Source of the DNA: Polynucleobacter sp. MWH-CaK5
GTDB taxonomy: Bacteria; Pseudomonadota; Gammaproteobacteria; Burkholderiales; Burkholderiaceae
Length of the DNA: 64,000 nucleotides
Assembly: GCF_018687615.1 (NCBI RefSeq)
Contig: NZ_CP061299.1
Coordinates: 186,001 to 250,000 of the forward strand
Direction of reading: 5' to 3'
Shown here: positions 44,467 through 53,386 of the stretch, one piece after another
Position numbering within the stretch: the first letter of the stretch is position 1
Layout: every line of letters starts with the position of its first letter
Notes under the pieces: model-generated
The model's database searches: none
What the model saw: only the letters and a program-made list of their open reading frames with translations
Told to the model about the DNA's origin: nothing
Translations under genes and position numbers: made by a program

Positions 44467-44585
44467 AAAACAATCATAAGCGATGAGGCGCCAATGATAA
44501 AATGCTGAGCTTTGAGGGATAGAGACTTTTTCTGTGTTTTTGGCAGAAAAATGGCTTTCATCTAAAACAAGCCGCAGGGAAAAAC

Positions 44586-46565
44586 ATGTCGTCACAGCAA
44601 AAAAATATGGCCAATGCAATCCGTGCATTAGCAATGGATGCAGTTCAACAAGCCAATTCTGGACACCCAGGTATGCCGATGGGCATGGCAGAAATTGCGG
44701 TAGGTCTGTGGGGACAGCATCTCAAACACAACCCTAAAAATCCACTGTGGATGAATCGTGACCGTTTTGTTTTGTCCAATGGTCATGGCTCGATGTTGTT
44801 GTATGCCTTGTTGCATTTAACTGGTTACGACTTGCCGATGCAGGAGTTGAAAAACTTCCGTCAATTGCACAGCAAAACAGCGGGCCATCCTGAGTACGGC
44901 ATCACACCAGGTGTAGAAACCACGACCGGTCCATTGGGCCAAGGTATTACAAATGCCGTAGGTATGGCTCTTGCTGAAAAACTATTGGCAGAAGAATTCA
45001 ATCGTCCTGGTTTGGATATTGTTGATCATCACACGTATGTGTTTTTAGGTGATGGTTGCTTGATGGAAGGTATCAGTCATGAAGCGTGTTCGTTAGCGGG
45101 CACTTTAAAACTAAATAAATTAATTGCTTTGTGGGATGACAACGGTATTTCGATTGACGGCAAAGTGGTCAATTGGTTTGCTGAAGACACACCTAAACGT
45201 TTTGAAGCTTATGGCTGGAATGTGATTCGCAATATCAATGGTCACGATGCTGATGCAGTGGCTGCTGCGATTGCCAAAGCTAAAAATAGTGACAAGCCAA
45301 CTTTCATTTGTTGCAAAACTTCGATTGGTCAAGGTTCTCCTAATTTGGCAGGTACTGACAAGGTTCACGGCGCTCCTTTGGGCGCCGCAGAGATCGCGGC
45401 AACACGTGCTGCAATTGGTTGGAATCACGGGCCTTTTGAAATACCTGCTGATGTTTATGCATCATGGGATGCAAAAATCAAAGGTGCTAATTTAGAAACA
45501 GAGTGGAACAGTAAGTTTGGTGCTTATCGCGCCAAATATCCAACAGAGGCGCAAGAGTTTGTGCGTCGTATGTCAGGTGAGTTGCCTGGTGACTTTGATA
45601 AAACTGTCAGTGCTTATTTAGAGACTTGTGCGCAAAAAGCTGAAACGATTGCGACGCGCAAAGCCAGTCAAAATGCGATTGAAGCTTTGGCTCCAGCGTT
45701 GCCAGAGTTCATGGGCGGTTCTGCTGACTTAACAGGTTCAAATTTAACCAACTGGTCAACTTGCAAAGCGGTTCGTGCAGACCAGTGGGGTAATCACATC
45801 AATTATGGTGTTCGCGAATTCGGTATGAGCGCTATCATGAACGGTATTGCATTGCATGGTGGTTACATTCCATTCGGTGCAACCTTCTTGACCTTCTCGG
45901 ATTACAGCCGCAATGCTTTGCGCATGGCAGCATTGATGAAGTTGCGCAGCATTTTTGTGTTCACACACGATTCGATTGGTTTGGGTGAAGATGGTCCAAC
46001 ACATCAATCTGTTGAGCACGTGGCCAGCTTGCGTTTGATTCCTAATATGGATGTTTGGCGTCCTTGTGACACCACTGAAAGTGCTGTCGCTTGGGCCCAT
46101 GCGGTGAAGCGCAAGAACGGCCCATCTAGTTTGATTTTCAGTCGTCAAAACTGTCCGTTTGTGAAGCGTGATGCCAAGCAAACTGAAGCAATCCAGAAGG
46201 GTGCTTATGTGATGCGTGATGATAAGAATGCCAAAGCTGTGTTGATGGCCACTGGTTCTGAAATTGCCATTGCCTTGGAAGCAGCAGAACTATTAAAGCA
46301 AGAGGGTATTGCGGTGCGCATTGTGTCAATGCCATCAACCACTGTGTTTGATCGCCAAACTAAAGCTTATAAAGATTCAGTGTTGCCAGCAGGCTTGCCA
46401 CGCATTGCGATTGAAGCAGGTGTGACTGATTACTGGTGGAAGTATGCCTGCGCCGCAGTTCATGGCGTTGATACATTTGGTGAATCAGCTCCGGCCGGCG
46501 TGCTTTACAAGCATTTTGGTTTGACTGCTGAGTCAGTGGCTAAAACAGTGCGTCAATGTATTTAA
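44586..46565 (+). CDS. tkt: Transketolase
   Basis: Transketolase moves two-carbon units between sugar phosphates in the pentose phosphate pathway. It has 659 residues with all three domains: the N-terminal SGHPGMPMGMAEI, the thiamine diphosphate motif GDGCLMEGISHEA, HDSIGLGEDGPTHQ in the middle domain, and ATGSEIAIALEAA in the C-terminal domain. A GCAGGGA site precedes ATG at 44586. gapA follows after 25 bp, so they form one unit. Confidence 0.98.
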   Translation: MSSQQKNMANAIRALAMDAVQQANSGHPGMPMGMAEIAVGLWGQHLKHNPKNPLWMNRDRFVLSNGHGSMLLYALLHLTGYDLPMQELKNFRQLHSKTAGHPEYGITPGVETTTGPLGQGITNAVGMALAEKLLAEEFNRPGLDIVDHHTYVFLGDGCLMEGISHEACSLAGTLKLNKLIALWDDNGISIDGKVVNWFAEDTPKRFEAYGWNVIRNINGHDADAVAAAIAKAKNSDKPTFICCKTSIGQGSPNLAGTDKVHGAPLGAAEIAATRAAIGWNHGPFEIPADVYASWDAKIKGANLETEWNSKFGAYRAKYPTEAQEFVRRMSGELPGDFDKTVSAYLETCAQKAETIATRKASQNAIEALAPALPEFMGGSADLTGSNLTNWSTCKAVRADQWGNHINYGVREFGMSAIMNGIALHGGYIPFGATFLTFSDYSRNALRMAALMKLRSIFVFTHDSIGLGEDGPTHQSVEHVASLRLIPNMDVWRPCDTTESAVAWAHAVKRKNGPSSLIFSRQNCPFVKRDAKQTEAIQKGAYVMRDDKNAKAVLMATGSEIAIALEAAELLKQEGIAVRIVSMPSTTVFDRQTKAYKDSVLPAGLPRIAIEAGVTDYWWKYACAAVHGVDTFGESAPAGVLYKHFGLTAESVAKTVRQCI

Positions 46566-46590
46566 AAGAATTTAGATAAAGGGAGTTGTT

Positions 46591-47607
46591 ATGACGATTA
46601 AAGTCGCAATCAATGGTTATGGTCGTATTGGTCGCATGGTGGTGCGCGCGATTTATGAAGAGAAGCGCGATGACATCAAGGTCGTAGCGATCAATGGTTT
46701 GGGTGGTATTGATATCAATGCTCACTTGACACAATATGACTCAGCCCACGGTCGCTTCCCAGGTACTGTGGTGGTGGACGGTGATCACATGGTGATCAAT
46801 GGTGACCGTATCAAGATTTTTTCAACACGCAATCCTTTGGAAACCAATTGGGGTGATTTAGGCGTTGATGTTGTTTTAGAGTGTTCTGGTGCTTTTACTT
46901 CAAAAGAAAAAGCCATGGTGCACATTCAGCAGGGCGCTAAGAAGGTTGTTATTTCTGCACCAGGCGGTAAAGACGTGGATGCCACGATTGTTTATGGTGT
47001 GAACCATCAAGTTCTGAAAGCCAGCGATCAGGTCATTTCTAATGCCAGCTGTACGACCAACTGCCTGGCTCCGATTGTTAAGCCTTTATTGGACTCAATC
47101 GGTATTGAATCAGGTTTGATGACCACGATTCACTCATACACCAATGACCAAGTACTAACCGATGTGTATCACAGCGATATGCGCCGTGCCCGTTCAGCCA
47201 CGATGAGCATGATTCCAACAAAGACAGGTGCCGCCGCCGCTGTAGGTTTGGTATTGCCAGAGTTACAAGGTAAGTTTGATGGGTTTGCGATGCGCGTGCC
47301 AACAATCAACGTATCTGTAGTTGATTTGACATTCACGCCAAGCAAAGCCACAACAGTGGAAGAAGTGAATCAATTGATCAAGATGGCGAGCGAAAGCGGT
47401 CCATTGAAGGGCATCTTGGGTTACAACACCTTGCCTTTGGTTTCAATTGATTTCAATCATGATCCACGCCCAAGTATCTTTGATAGCACTCAAACTCGTG
47501 TGTCCAAAGATGGCAAGCTTGTCAAAATCCTTTCTTGGTATGACAACGAATGGGGTTATAGCTGCCAGATGTTGAATGCCACAAAGGCATTAATGGCTGC
47601 GAAGTAA
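46591..47607 (+). CDS. gapA: Glyceraldehyde-3-phosphate dehydrogenase, type I
   Basis: GapA oxidises glyceraldehyde-3-phosphate to 1,3-bisphosphoglycerate. It has 338 residues. The Rossmann motif is NGYGRIGR, and the catalytic cysteine is C154 in NASCTTNC. The phosphate site is RRARSATMSMIPTKTGAA. The text VVAINGLGG (residues 31-39) has glycine at position 36. GapA of E. coli has the NAD-selecting aspartate there (INDL). This may relax the cofactor choice. A GGGAG site precedes ATG at 46591, and a strong terminator follows. Confidence 0.97.
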   Translation: MTIKVAINGYGRIGRMVVRAIYEEKRDDIKVVAINGLGGIDINAHLTQYDSAHGRFPGTVVVDGDHMVINGDRIKIFSTRNPLETNWGDLGVDVVLECSGAFTSKEKAMVHIQQGAKKVVISAPGGKDVDATIVYGVNHQVLKASDQVISNASCTTNCLAPIVKPLLDSIGIESGLMTTIHSYTNDQVLTDVYHSDMRRARSATMSMIPTKTGAAAAVGLVLPELQGKFDGFAMRVPTINVSVVDLTFTPSKATTVEEVNQLIKMASESGPLKGILGYNTLPLVSIDFNHDPRPSIFDSTQTRVSKDGKLVKILSWYDNEWGYSCQMLNATKALMAAK

Positions 47608-47627
47608 TTTTCTAAGCACCCGAATCA

Positions 47628-47657
47628 AAAAAGGCCTCATTGAAATGAGGCCTTTTT
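47628..47657 (+). terminator. Terminator of tkt-gapA
   Basis: A 13-bp perfect stem with core GGCCTCAT/ATGAGGCC, a TGAA loop, a left A-run and five T on the right. Confidence 0.92.
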
Positions 47658-47682
47658 CTTTTGTTTAATTTGTTGTGTAAAA

Positions 47683-47707
47683 TATACGCATATTTAATGC
47701 GCATAAT
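47683..47707 (+). promoter_or_regulatory. Candidate operator/promoter of ccdAB
   Basis: Two related sites lie here: TATACGCATA and, 14 bp on, the perfect palindrome ATGCGCAT (47697-47704), both containing CGCAT or GCGCAT. Paired sites of this kind suit a ribbon-helix-helix antitoxin such as CcdA. CATAAT at 47702-47707 could be the -10 box. This is inference only. Confidence 0.35.
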
Positions 47708-47728
47708 AAATGTGTATGAAAGGGTGTT

Positions 47729-48001
47729 ATGGCGATAGTCAAAGATACGTCAACTCAATACATCGTTGATCAAACAAACATTACAAAGAAAGCAACCAAC
47801 TTGACCTTAAGTATTGATGTTATTGAAGATGCAAAACTATTGGGAATCAATATTTCTAAGGCTTGCGATGAGTTTTTGCGGGGTTTAATTCGGGAAGAAA
47901 AAACCCGTAAATGGCAGCAAGAGCACGCGGATTATGTTGCAAGATCTAATCAGATTGTGGAGGAGCGTGGCTTACCCCTTGAAGAATGGAGAAGCTTCTG
48001 A
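47729..48001 (+). CDS. ccdA: CcdA-like antitoxin
   Basis: This is the antitoxin of a type II CcdAB pair, 90 residues long. Residues about 25-55 form a ribbon-helix-helix DNA-binding domain (NLTLSIDVIEDAKLLGINISKACDEFLR), matching the F-plasmid CcdA core. The C-terminal half (WQQEHADYVARSNQIVEERG, ending EEWRSF) is the toxin-wrapping part. The antitoxin should repress its own operon. An AAAGGG site precedes ATG at 47729. Its stop overlaps the toxin start by one base (TGATG). Confidence 0.93.
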   Translation: MAIVKDTSTQYIVDQTNITKKATNLTLSIDVIEDAKLLGINISKACDEFLRGLIREEKTRKWQQEHADYVARSNQIVEERGLPLEEWRSF

Positions 48002-48318
48002 TGGCAAGATTTGATGTGTATCGAAATCAGGGTAAAAGTAAGCAATTTGTTCCTTATTTGGTCGATGTTCAAAGTGAACTGCTAAGTCACCTCAATACAA
48101 GGATGGTGATACCCATGTATCACTTGAATCAATTTTTAGGGGTCAATATTCCCAAAGATCTATCCCCAATCTTTAAAATTGAGAATCATGAGTGCGTCTT
48201 ACAAACGTCTGAAATGGGAAGTATTTTGTTGAGCGCTTTAAAGCATCGCGTCGATAACATAGCTAAAAAGCAACATGTCGTTACAGGAGCTATGGACATG
48301 CTTTTTCATGGTTTCTAA
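48001..48318 (+). CDS. ccdB: CcdB-like gyrase-poison toxin
   Basis: CcdB of plasmid F traps DNA gyrase. This homolog has 105 residues. The start RFDVYRN, VDVQSELL, the MVIP segment and the C-terminal helix ending in DMLFHGF all align with F-plasmid CcdB from memory. The last three residues of the F protein are W-G-I and are needed for killing; here they read H103-G104-F105. The tryptophan is therefore replaced by histidine, which may weaken toxicity. ATG at 48001 overlaps the ccdA stop. The 217-bp gap to bamE holds two small inverted repeats (48394-48408 and 48411-48425). Confidence 0.92.
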   Translation: MARFDVYRNQGKSKQFVPYLVDVQSELLSHLNTRMVIPMYHLNQFLGVNIPKDLSPIFKIENHECVLQTSEMGSILLSALKHRVDNIAKKQHVVTGAMDMLFHGF

Positions 48319-48535
48319 TGGCGGCCTTTATTAAGTTGTTGAGTTACTGAGCTGATTACCCTTATTTTGGCCATTAATCACTGAATTCTGGGGTTTGACT
48401 CAGTCAAAATAACTTGGAACAAGTTAGACTGTCATTGATTCAAAAGCTTTTAAGCTAAGCCTTAACTCTTAAATTATTTAGGGAAATGTGCTTCTCATAG
48501 CGGTAAAATCAACTTTCTACAAGATACGGCTTACT

Positions 48536-49111
48536 ATGCAAATGTACTTAAACATCAAAAATACATCAGGCGCTACTTTTACTCTAGGCAAGTGGGTCTT
48601 AATGGCTTGCGCCCTAGCAGGTTTAACTGCTTGCAAAAGTATGACGACTTTCTCTGAAGATTCCAAAAGCAAATTAGGTAAAGTTTTGAAACCATATCGT
48701 CCAGACATGGTTCAAGGCAACTTTATTTCTAAAGAGCAATTAGAAAGACTCAAGCTTGGTATGGATCGAGAAGAAGTCAAAGTAGTTTTAGGTACGCCAT
48801 TGATCACCAGTGTGATGCACCCAAATCGTTGGGACTATGTTTTTGCATTTAAGCGTGGCGACACTCAATTAGTAGACCAGCGTCAAGTGACTTTGATTTT
48901 TGAAAAAGATTTATTGAAAAAAATCAATGCTGATGATCTACCGACTGAATATGAATTGATTGCAGAGATTGACGGCATCAAAGGTTCTCGTCGACCACAG
49001 CGCAAGGCTGTTGCGCCAGAGCTAGAAAGCCAGCATGCTGCTCCAACAGTGCAAACGATTCCAAACCCAACGCAAGGCGTTGGAATTCCACGTGGCGACA
49101 CCAGAAATTGA
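48536..49111 (+). CDS. bamE: Outer-membrane assembly lipoprotein BamE
   Basis: BamE is a small lipoprotein of the Bam machine that inserts beta-barrel proteins. ATG at 48536 gives 191 residues. The signal peptide ends at a lipobox, LTAC, with the lipidated C33. The SmpA/OmlA domain includes GNFISKEQLERLKLGMDREEV, LGTPLITSVMHPNRWDYVFAF, and VTLIFEKDLLKKI. A GTG at 48488 would add 16 residues with no support. The expected neighbour fur is absent; ccdAB lies where the upstream neighbour would be. Confidence 0.93.
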   Translation: MQMYLNIKNTSGATFTLGKWVLMACALAGLTACKSMTTFSEDSKSKLGKVLKPYRPDMVQGNFISKEQLERLKLGMDREEVKVVLGTPLITSVMHPNRWDYVFAFKRGDTQLVDQRQVTLIFEKDLLKKINADDLPTEYELIAEIDGIKGSRRPQRKAVAPELESQHAAPTVQTIPNPTQGVGIPRGDTRN

Positions 49112-49184
49112 TCAAGGCCTTACTTTTAAGTAACAAATTTAAGAATCAAATAAGAACACAATAAAAATAAGCAGAGATATAAAA

Positions 49185-50003
49185 ATGACAACTTTGAAAT
49201 TTGCCATTGCAGGTGCTTCTGGACGTATGGGGCGCATGTTGATTGAAACAGTTCTAAATACGCCTGATGCTCAGTTGGTGGGTGCTTTGGATATTCCGGG
49301 TAGTCCGCAGCTTGGCCAAGACCCGGCAGCTTTTCTAGGAAAAAATACTGGCATCAAAATCACTGCAGATCTCAAAGAAGGTTTGAAAGACGCTGATTTT
49401 TTAATTGATTTCACAAGGCCTGAAGGTACTTTGGTTCACCTAGAGGTGGCGCAAACATTGGGCGTGAAGATGATCATTGGTACCACTGGATTTACTGATG
49501 TGCAAAAAGCAGCACTCAAAAAAGCCAGTGAAAAAATCGCGATTGTTTTTGCGCCAAACATGAGTGTGGGTGTTAATGCCACATTCAAGCTATTAGAAGT
49601 TGCTGCAAAGATATTGAATTCAGGTTACGACATCGAGATTGTCGAAGCTCATCACAAGCACAAAGTGGATGCCCCATCAGGCACGGCGATTGGTATGGGT
49701 GAAGTGATCGCCAAGGCTTTGGGTAAAGAATTAAAGGATTGCGCGGTTTATGCCAGAGAAGGTCATACTGGTGAGCGTGAAGAGGGCACGATCGGTTTTG
49801 CCACCATCCGTGGCGGCGATATTGTCGGTGATCACACGGTCATGTTCTGTGGTGATGGTGAGCGCATCGAAGTCACGCACAAATCTGCCAGCAGAATGTC
49901 TTACGCGCAAGGTTCTGTGCGAGCAGGTCGTTTTTTAGCCAATCAAACCAAGGGTCTTTTTGACATGCAAGATGTCTTGGGGCTGAAGCAAATCAAAATT
50001 TAA
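49185..50003 (+). CDS. dapB: 4-hydroxy-tetrahydrodipicolinate reductase
   Basis: DapB acts in the lysine and meso-diaminopimelate pathway, which feeds peptidoglycan. It has 272 residues. The cofactor loop GASGRMGRM is near residues 9-17. DFTRPEGTL and FAPNMSVGVN follow, and the substrate motif is EAHHKHKVDAPSGTA with the catalytic histidine and lysine. It is flanked by bamE and leuS on the same strand. Confidence 0.97.
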   Translation: MTTLKFAIAGASGRMGRMLIETVLNTPDAQLVGALDIPGSPQLGQDPAAFLGKNTGIKITADLKEGLKDADFLIDFTRPEGTLVHLEVAQTLGVKMIIGTTGFTDVQKAALKKASEKIAIVFAPNMSVGVNATFKLLEVAAKILNSGYDIEIVEAHHKHKVDAPSGTAIGMGEVIAKALGKELKDCAVYAREGHTGEREEGTIGFATIRGGDIVGDHTVMFCGDGERIEVTHKSASRMSYAQGSVRAGRFLANQTKGLFDMQDVLGLKQIKI

Positions 50004-50106
50004 TTGATTGCGAAATGATTTATTTGATTTGTTCGATGTATTAGATGTTCCATTCAGTACATTTTTAAGCAATTTTCATTCTTAAGAAAAATACAAGGGT
50101 CTTGTT

Positions 50107-52758
50107 TTGAGTTCAGAAGTGACAGCAGTGAGTAAAGATTACGATCACCGTGCCATTGAAGCTGCGGCGAATGCACAGTGGAAATCTGGCGATGTTTATC
50201 GCGTGGATGAACAGGCCAAAGATCAAAAAGGCCAACTCAAGAAAAAATACTACGCTTGCTCAATGTTGCCTTACCCATCTGGAAAGTTGCACATGGGCCA
50301 TGTGCGCAACTACACCATCAATGATGTGATGACTCGCCAGTTGCGTATGCAAGGCTATAACGTTTTGATGCCAATGGGCTGGGATGCTTTTGGTATGCCA
50401 GCTGAAAATGCTGCGCTCAATAACAATGTGCCACCAGCTGCTTGGACATACGACAACATCGCATATATGAAAAAGCAGATGGATGCGATGGGTTTGGCCA
50501 TTGATTGGTCTAGAGAAATCACCACCTGTAAACCTGATTACTATCGCTGGAATCAATGGCTCTTTTTGAAGATGTTGGAAAAGGGTGTGGCGTATCGCAA
50601 GACTCAGGTTGTTAACTGGGATCCGATTGATCAAACAGTCTTGGCCAACGAACAAGTGATTGATGGTCGTGGTTGGCGTTCAGGTGCTTTGGTTGAAAAA
50701 CGAGAAATCCCTGGTTACTACTTGAATATCACAGCCTATGCTGAAGAGTTGTTAACTGGTTTGGAAGGTTTGGGTTGGCCTGAGCGCGTGAAGTTGATGC
50801 AGCAAAACTGGATTGGTAAGAGTTTTGGTGTGCGTTTTGCCTTTACTCATCAAATCAAAGATGACGCTGGTCAATTGATCCAAGATGGAAAAATGTTTGT
50901 CTTCACTACCCGCGCTGATACGGTGATGGGGGTGACTTTCTGTGCAGTGGCTGCAGAACATCCTTTGGCGTTACACGCTTCAAAAAATAACCCTGCTTTG
51001 GCAGCCTTCATTGAGAAATGCAAACAAGGCAGCGTGATTGAAGCAGATTTAGCGACTCAAGAAAAAGAGGGTATGCCCACTGGCTTGAAAGTCACTCATC
51101 CTTTAACTGGTGAAGAGGTTGATGTTTGGGTGGGTAATTATGTTTTGATGAGCTATGGTGATGGCGCCGTGATGGGTGTGCCAGCTCATGATGAACGTGA
51201 CTTTGCATTTGCCTTGAAGTACAAGATTGCTATCAAGCCAGTGATGGCAATCGATGGCCAAACATTCAATGCCAGTGCTTGGCAAGATTGGTATGCGGAT
51301 AAAGAAACTGTTAAGGCTGTTAACAGTGGCAAATATGATGGCTTAAGCCATTCCGATGCAGTGCACGCAGTGGCCAAAGATTTGGCTGCATTGAATTTAG
51401 GAGAATTGAAAACCACCTATCGCTTGCGCGATTGGGGTATTTCTCGTCAACGCTACTGGGGCACACCGATTCCAATCATTCATTGTGAATCATGCGGTGA
51501 AGTGCCTGTGCCTGAAAAAGATTTACCGGTTGTTTTGCCTGAGGATTGTGTTCCAGATGGATCAGGCAATCCGCTCAATAAGCGTGAAGACTTTTTAAAG
51601 TGCTCTTGCCCTAAGTGTGGCAAGCCAGCGCGTCGTGAAACCGATACCATGGATACTTTTGTTGATTCAAGCTGGTATTTCATGCGCTATACATCACCAG
51701 GGGCGAATGCCATGGTGGATGAGCGCAATGATTACTGGATGCCGATGGATCAATACATTGGCGGTATTGAGCACGCAATTCTTCACTTGCTCTATGCACG
51801 CTTCTGGACCAAAGTGATGCGCGATTTAGGTTTGGTGAAGTTTGATGAGCCATTCAGTAATTTGCTCACGCAAGGCATGGTCTTGAATGACACCTATTAC
51901 ATCGATGAGCTGAATGGTCGTAAAACTTGGATCAATCCTGATGATGTATTAGTTGAAACAGATGACAAGGGTCGTCCGGTATCAGCCAAACATAAAACAT
52001 CTGGCAAAGCTGTGAACATTGGCGGTGTCGAGAAGATGGCCAAGAGTAAAAATAACGGGATTGATCCTCAGTCATTGATTGATCAATACGGTGCAGATAC
52101 GGCTCGTTTGTTCACGATGTTTGCTGCTCCCCCTGAGCAACAATTGGAATGGTCAGGTTCTGGTGTTGAAGGGGCTTCGCGCTTCTTGCGTCGTTTATGG
52201 TCGTATGGTGCTTCTCATGCAGCAACGGTTCAACAGGCCAGTGACAAATTATCTGCAAACTTGACTGAAGCAGATCAAGCTTTGCGTCTTGAAATCCACA
52301 GTGTTCTTAAGCAAGCGAATTTTGACTACCAGCGCAAGCAATACAACACGGTGGTATCTGCCACCATGAAAATGCTCAATGCTTTGGAGCAAGCAAAGAC
52401 GATCAGTCCTGAAGTGCGTCGTGAAACATTGGGTATTTTGTTAAGAGTTTTATACCCAGTGGTTCCGCACATCACTTTCACACTTTGGAATGCTGCCGGT
52501 TATGCTCAGCAATGGGGTGATTTATTGGATGCTCCATGGCCAGAAGTTGATGAGTCTGCCTTGGTGCAAAATGAAATCACCATGATGATTCAGGTCAATG
52601 GCAAGTTAAGAGGCCAAGTTTTGGTGCCAACTGATGCTGATAAAGCAAGTATTGAAGCACTGGCCTTGGCCAGTGAAGCGGCGATCAAGGCAATGGATGG
52701 TGCACCTGCTAAAAAGGTCATCATCGTTCCTGGCCGATTGGTCAATATTGTTATTTAA
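50107..52758 (+). CDS. leuS: Leucyl-tRNA synthetase
   Basis: This class I synthetase charges tRNA-Leu. It has 883 residues. The first signature is HMGH in YPSGKLHMGHVRNY. The CP1 editing domain spans roughly 225-420 (TTRADTVMGVTFCAV, PAHDERDFAFA). The second signature reads KMAKS, not the usual KMSKS; both lysines are kept. The start is TTG at 50107, 7 nt after an AAGGG site; a GTG at 50128 is the alternative. Confidence 0.97.
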   Translation: MSSEVTAVSKDYDHRAIEAAANAQWKSGDVYRVDEQAKDQKGQLKKKYYACSMLPYPSGKLHMGHVRNYTINDVMTRQLRMQGYNVLMPMGWDAFGMPAENAALNNNVPPAAWTYDNIAYMKKQMDAMGLAIDWSREITTCKPDYYRWNQWLFLKMLEKGVAYRKTQVVNWDPIDQTVLANEQVIDGRGWRSGALVEKREIPGYYLNITAYAEELLTGLEGLGWPERVKLMQQNWIGKSFGVRFAFTHQIKDDAGQLIQDGKMFVFTTRADTVMGVTFCAVAAEHPLALHASKNNPALAAFIEKCKQGSVIEADLATQEKEGMPTGLKVTHPLTGEEVDVWVGNYVLMSYGDGAVMGVPAHDERDFAFALKYKIAIKPVMAIDGQTFNASAWQDWYADKETVKAVNSGKYDGLSHSDAVHAVAKDLAALNLGELKTTYRLRDWGISRQRYWGTPIPIIHCESCGEVPVPEKDLPVVLPEDCVPDGSGNPLNKREDFLKCSCPKCGKPARRETDTMDTFVDSSWYFMRYTSPGANAMVDERNDYWMPMDQYIGGIEHAILHLLYARFWTKVMRDLGLVKFDEPFSNLLTQGMVLNDTYYIDELNGRKTWINPDDVLVETDDKGRPVSAKHKTSGKAVNIGGVEKMAKSKNNGIDPQSLIDQYGADTARLFTMFAAPPEQQLEWSGSGVEGASRFLRRLWSYGASHAATVQQASDKLSANLTEADQALRLEIHSVLKQANFDYQRKQYNTVVSATMKMLNALEQAKTISPEVRRETLGILLRVLYPVVPHITFTLWNAAGYAQQWGDLLDAPWPEVDESALVQNEITMMIQVNGKLRGQVLVPTDADKASIEALALASEAAIKAMDGAPAKKVIIVPGRLVNIVI

Positions 52759-52817
52759 TGATGATTGTCAACCATTGATTTTGAAACAGAGCATAAATAG
52801 AGCAAAATGAGCACATC

Positions 52818-53384
52818 ATGAAAAAAACCACCTCCATTTATTCAATCGGGCGACGTCAGCTCTTAGGCGGTGGTTTATCAATTTTGGCCATGAGTGCTCT
52901 TAATGCTTGTGGTTGGCGTTTGCGCGGTAAAGTTGATTTACCTTATAAAAGCATTCTGATCAGTGGTAATTTGACACAAGAATTGCGCGATGACTTGGAT
53001 ATGTTGCTTCGAGTCAACGATATTCAGGTTGTTAAAGCTGCCAAAGATGCCGAGCTTATTCTTGAGATCATATCTGAACAAAATGCTCGGCAAGTGCTTT
53101 CTTATAACGGGGCAGGTCAAATCACTGCTTATCGGATCATTTCTAGGGTTGTTTTTAGAGCCTTTGATCCGAATGGGATTGAGTTGATGCCTGAATCAGA
53201 TATTTATTTGACACGTGATATCGACTTCAATCAGTCCAATGTTCAAGCGTTTGATCAACAAGTCGCTGATTACGTCAAAGATATGCGCATGGATATTGTG
53301 AGTCAATTGATGCGCCGTTTGGCATCAATCAAGCAACTACCATCTAAACAAACTCCATCGGAGTCACAGCCAAAGAGTCGCTAA
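52818..53384 (+). CDS. lptE: LPS-assembly lipoprotein LptE
   Basis: LptE plugs the LptD barrel that places lipopolysaccharide in the outer leaflet. It has 188 residues. The signal region carries paired arginines (GRRQLLGGG), a hydrophobic stretch and the lipobox LNAC with lipidated C31. CGWRLRGKVDLPYKSILI right after the cysteine is typical of LptE. It sits between leuS and holA, the usual order in this group. Overall conservation is low, as in the family. Confidence 0.92.
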   Translation: MKKTTSIYSIGRRQLLGGGLSILAMSALNACGWRLRGKVDLPYKSILISGNLTQELRDDLDMLLRVNDIQVVKAAKDAELILEIISEQNARQVLSYNGAGQITAYRIISRVVFRAFDPNGIELMPESDIYLTRDIDFNQSNVQAFDQQVADYVKDMRMDIVSQLMRRLASIKQLPSKQTPSESQPKSR

Positions 53385-53386
53385 GT

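Noticed and set aside
51999..52060. LeuRS KMAKS in place of KMSKS as a defect
   Set aside because: Both lysines remain and the first serine varies in class I synthetases; not strong enough alone.
52818..52910. Twin-arginine export of LptE
   Set aside because: GRRQLL resembles a Tat motif only loosely; a normal Sec lipoprotein signal is as likely.
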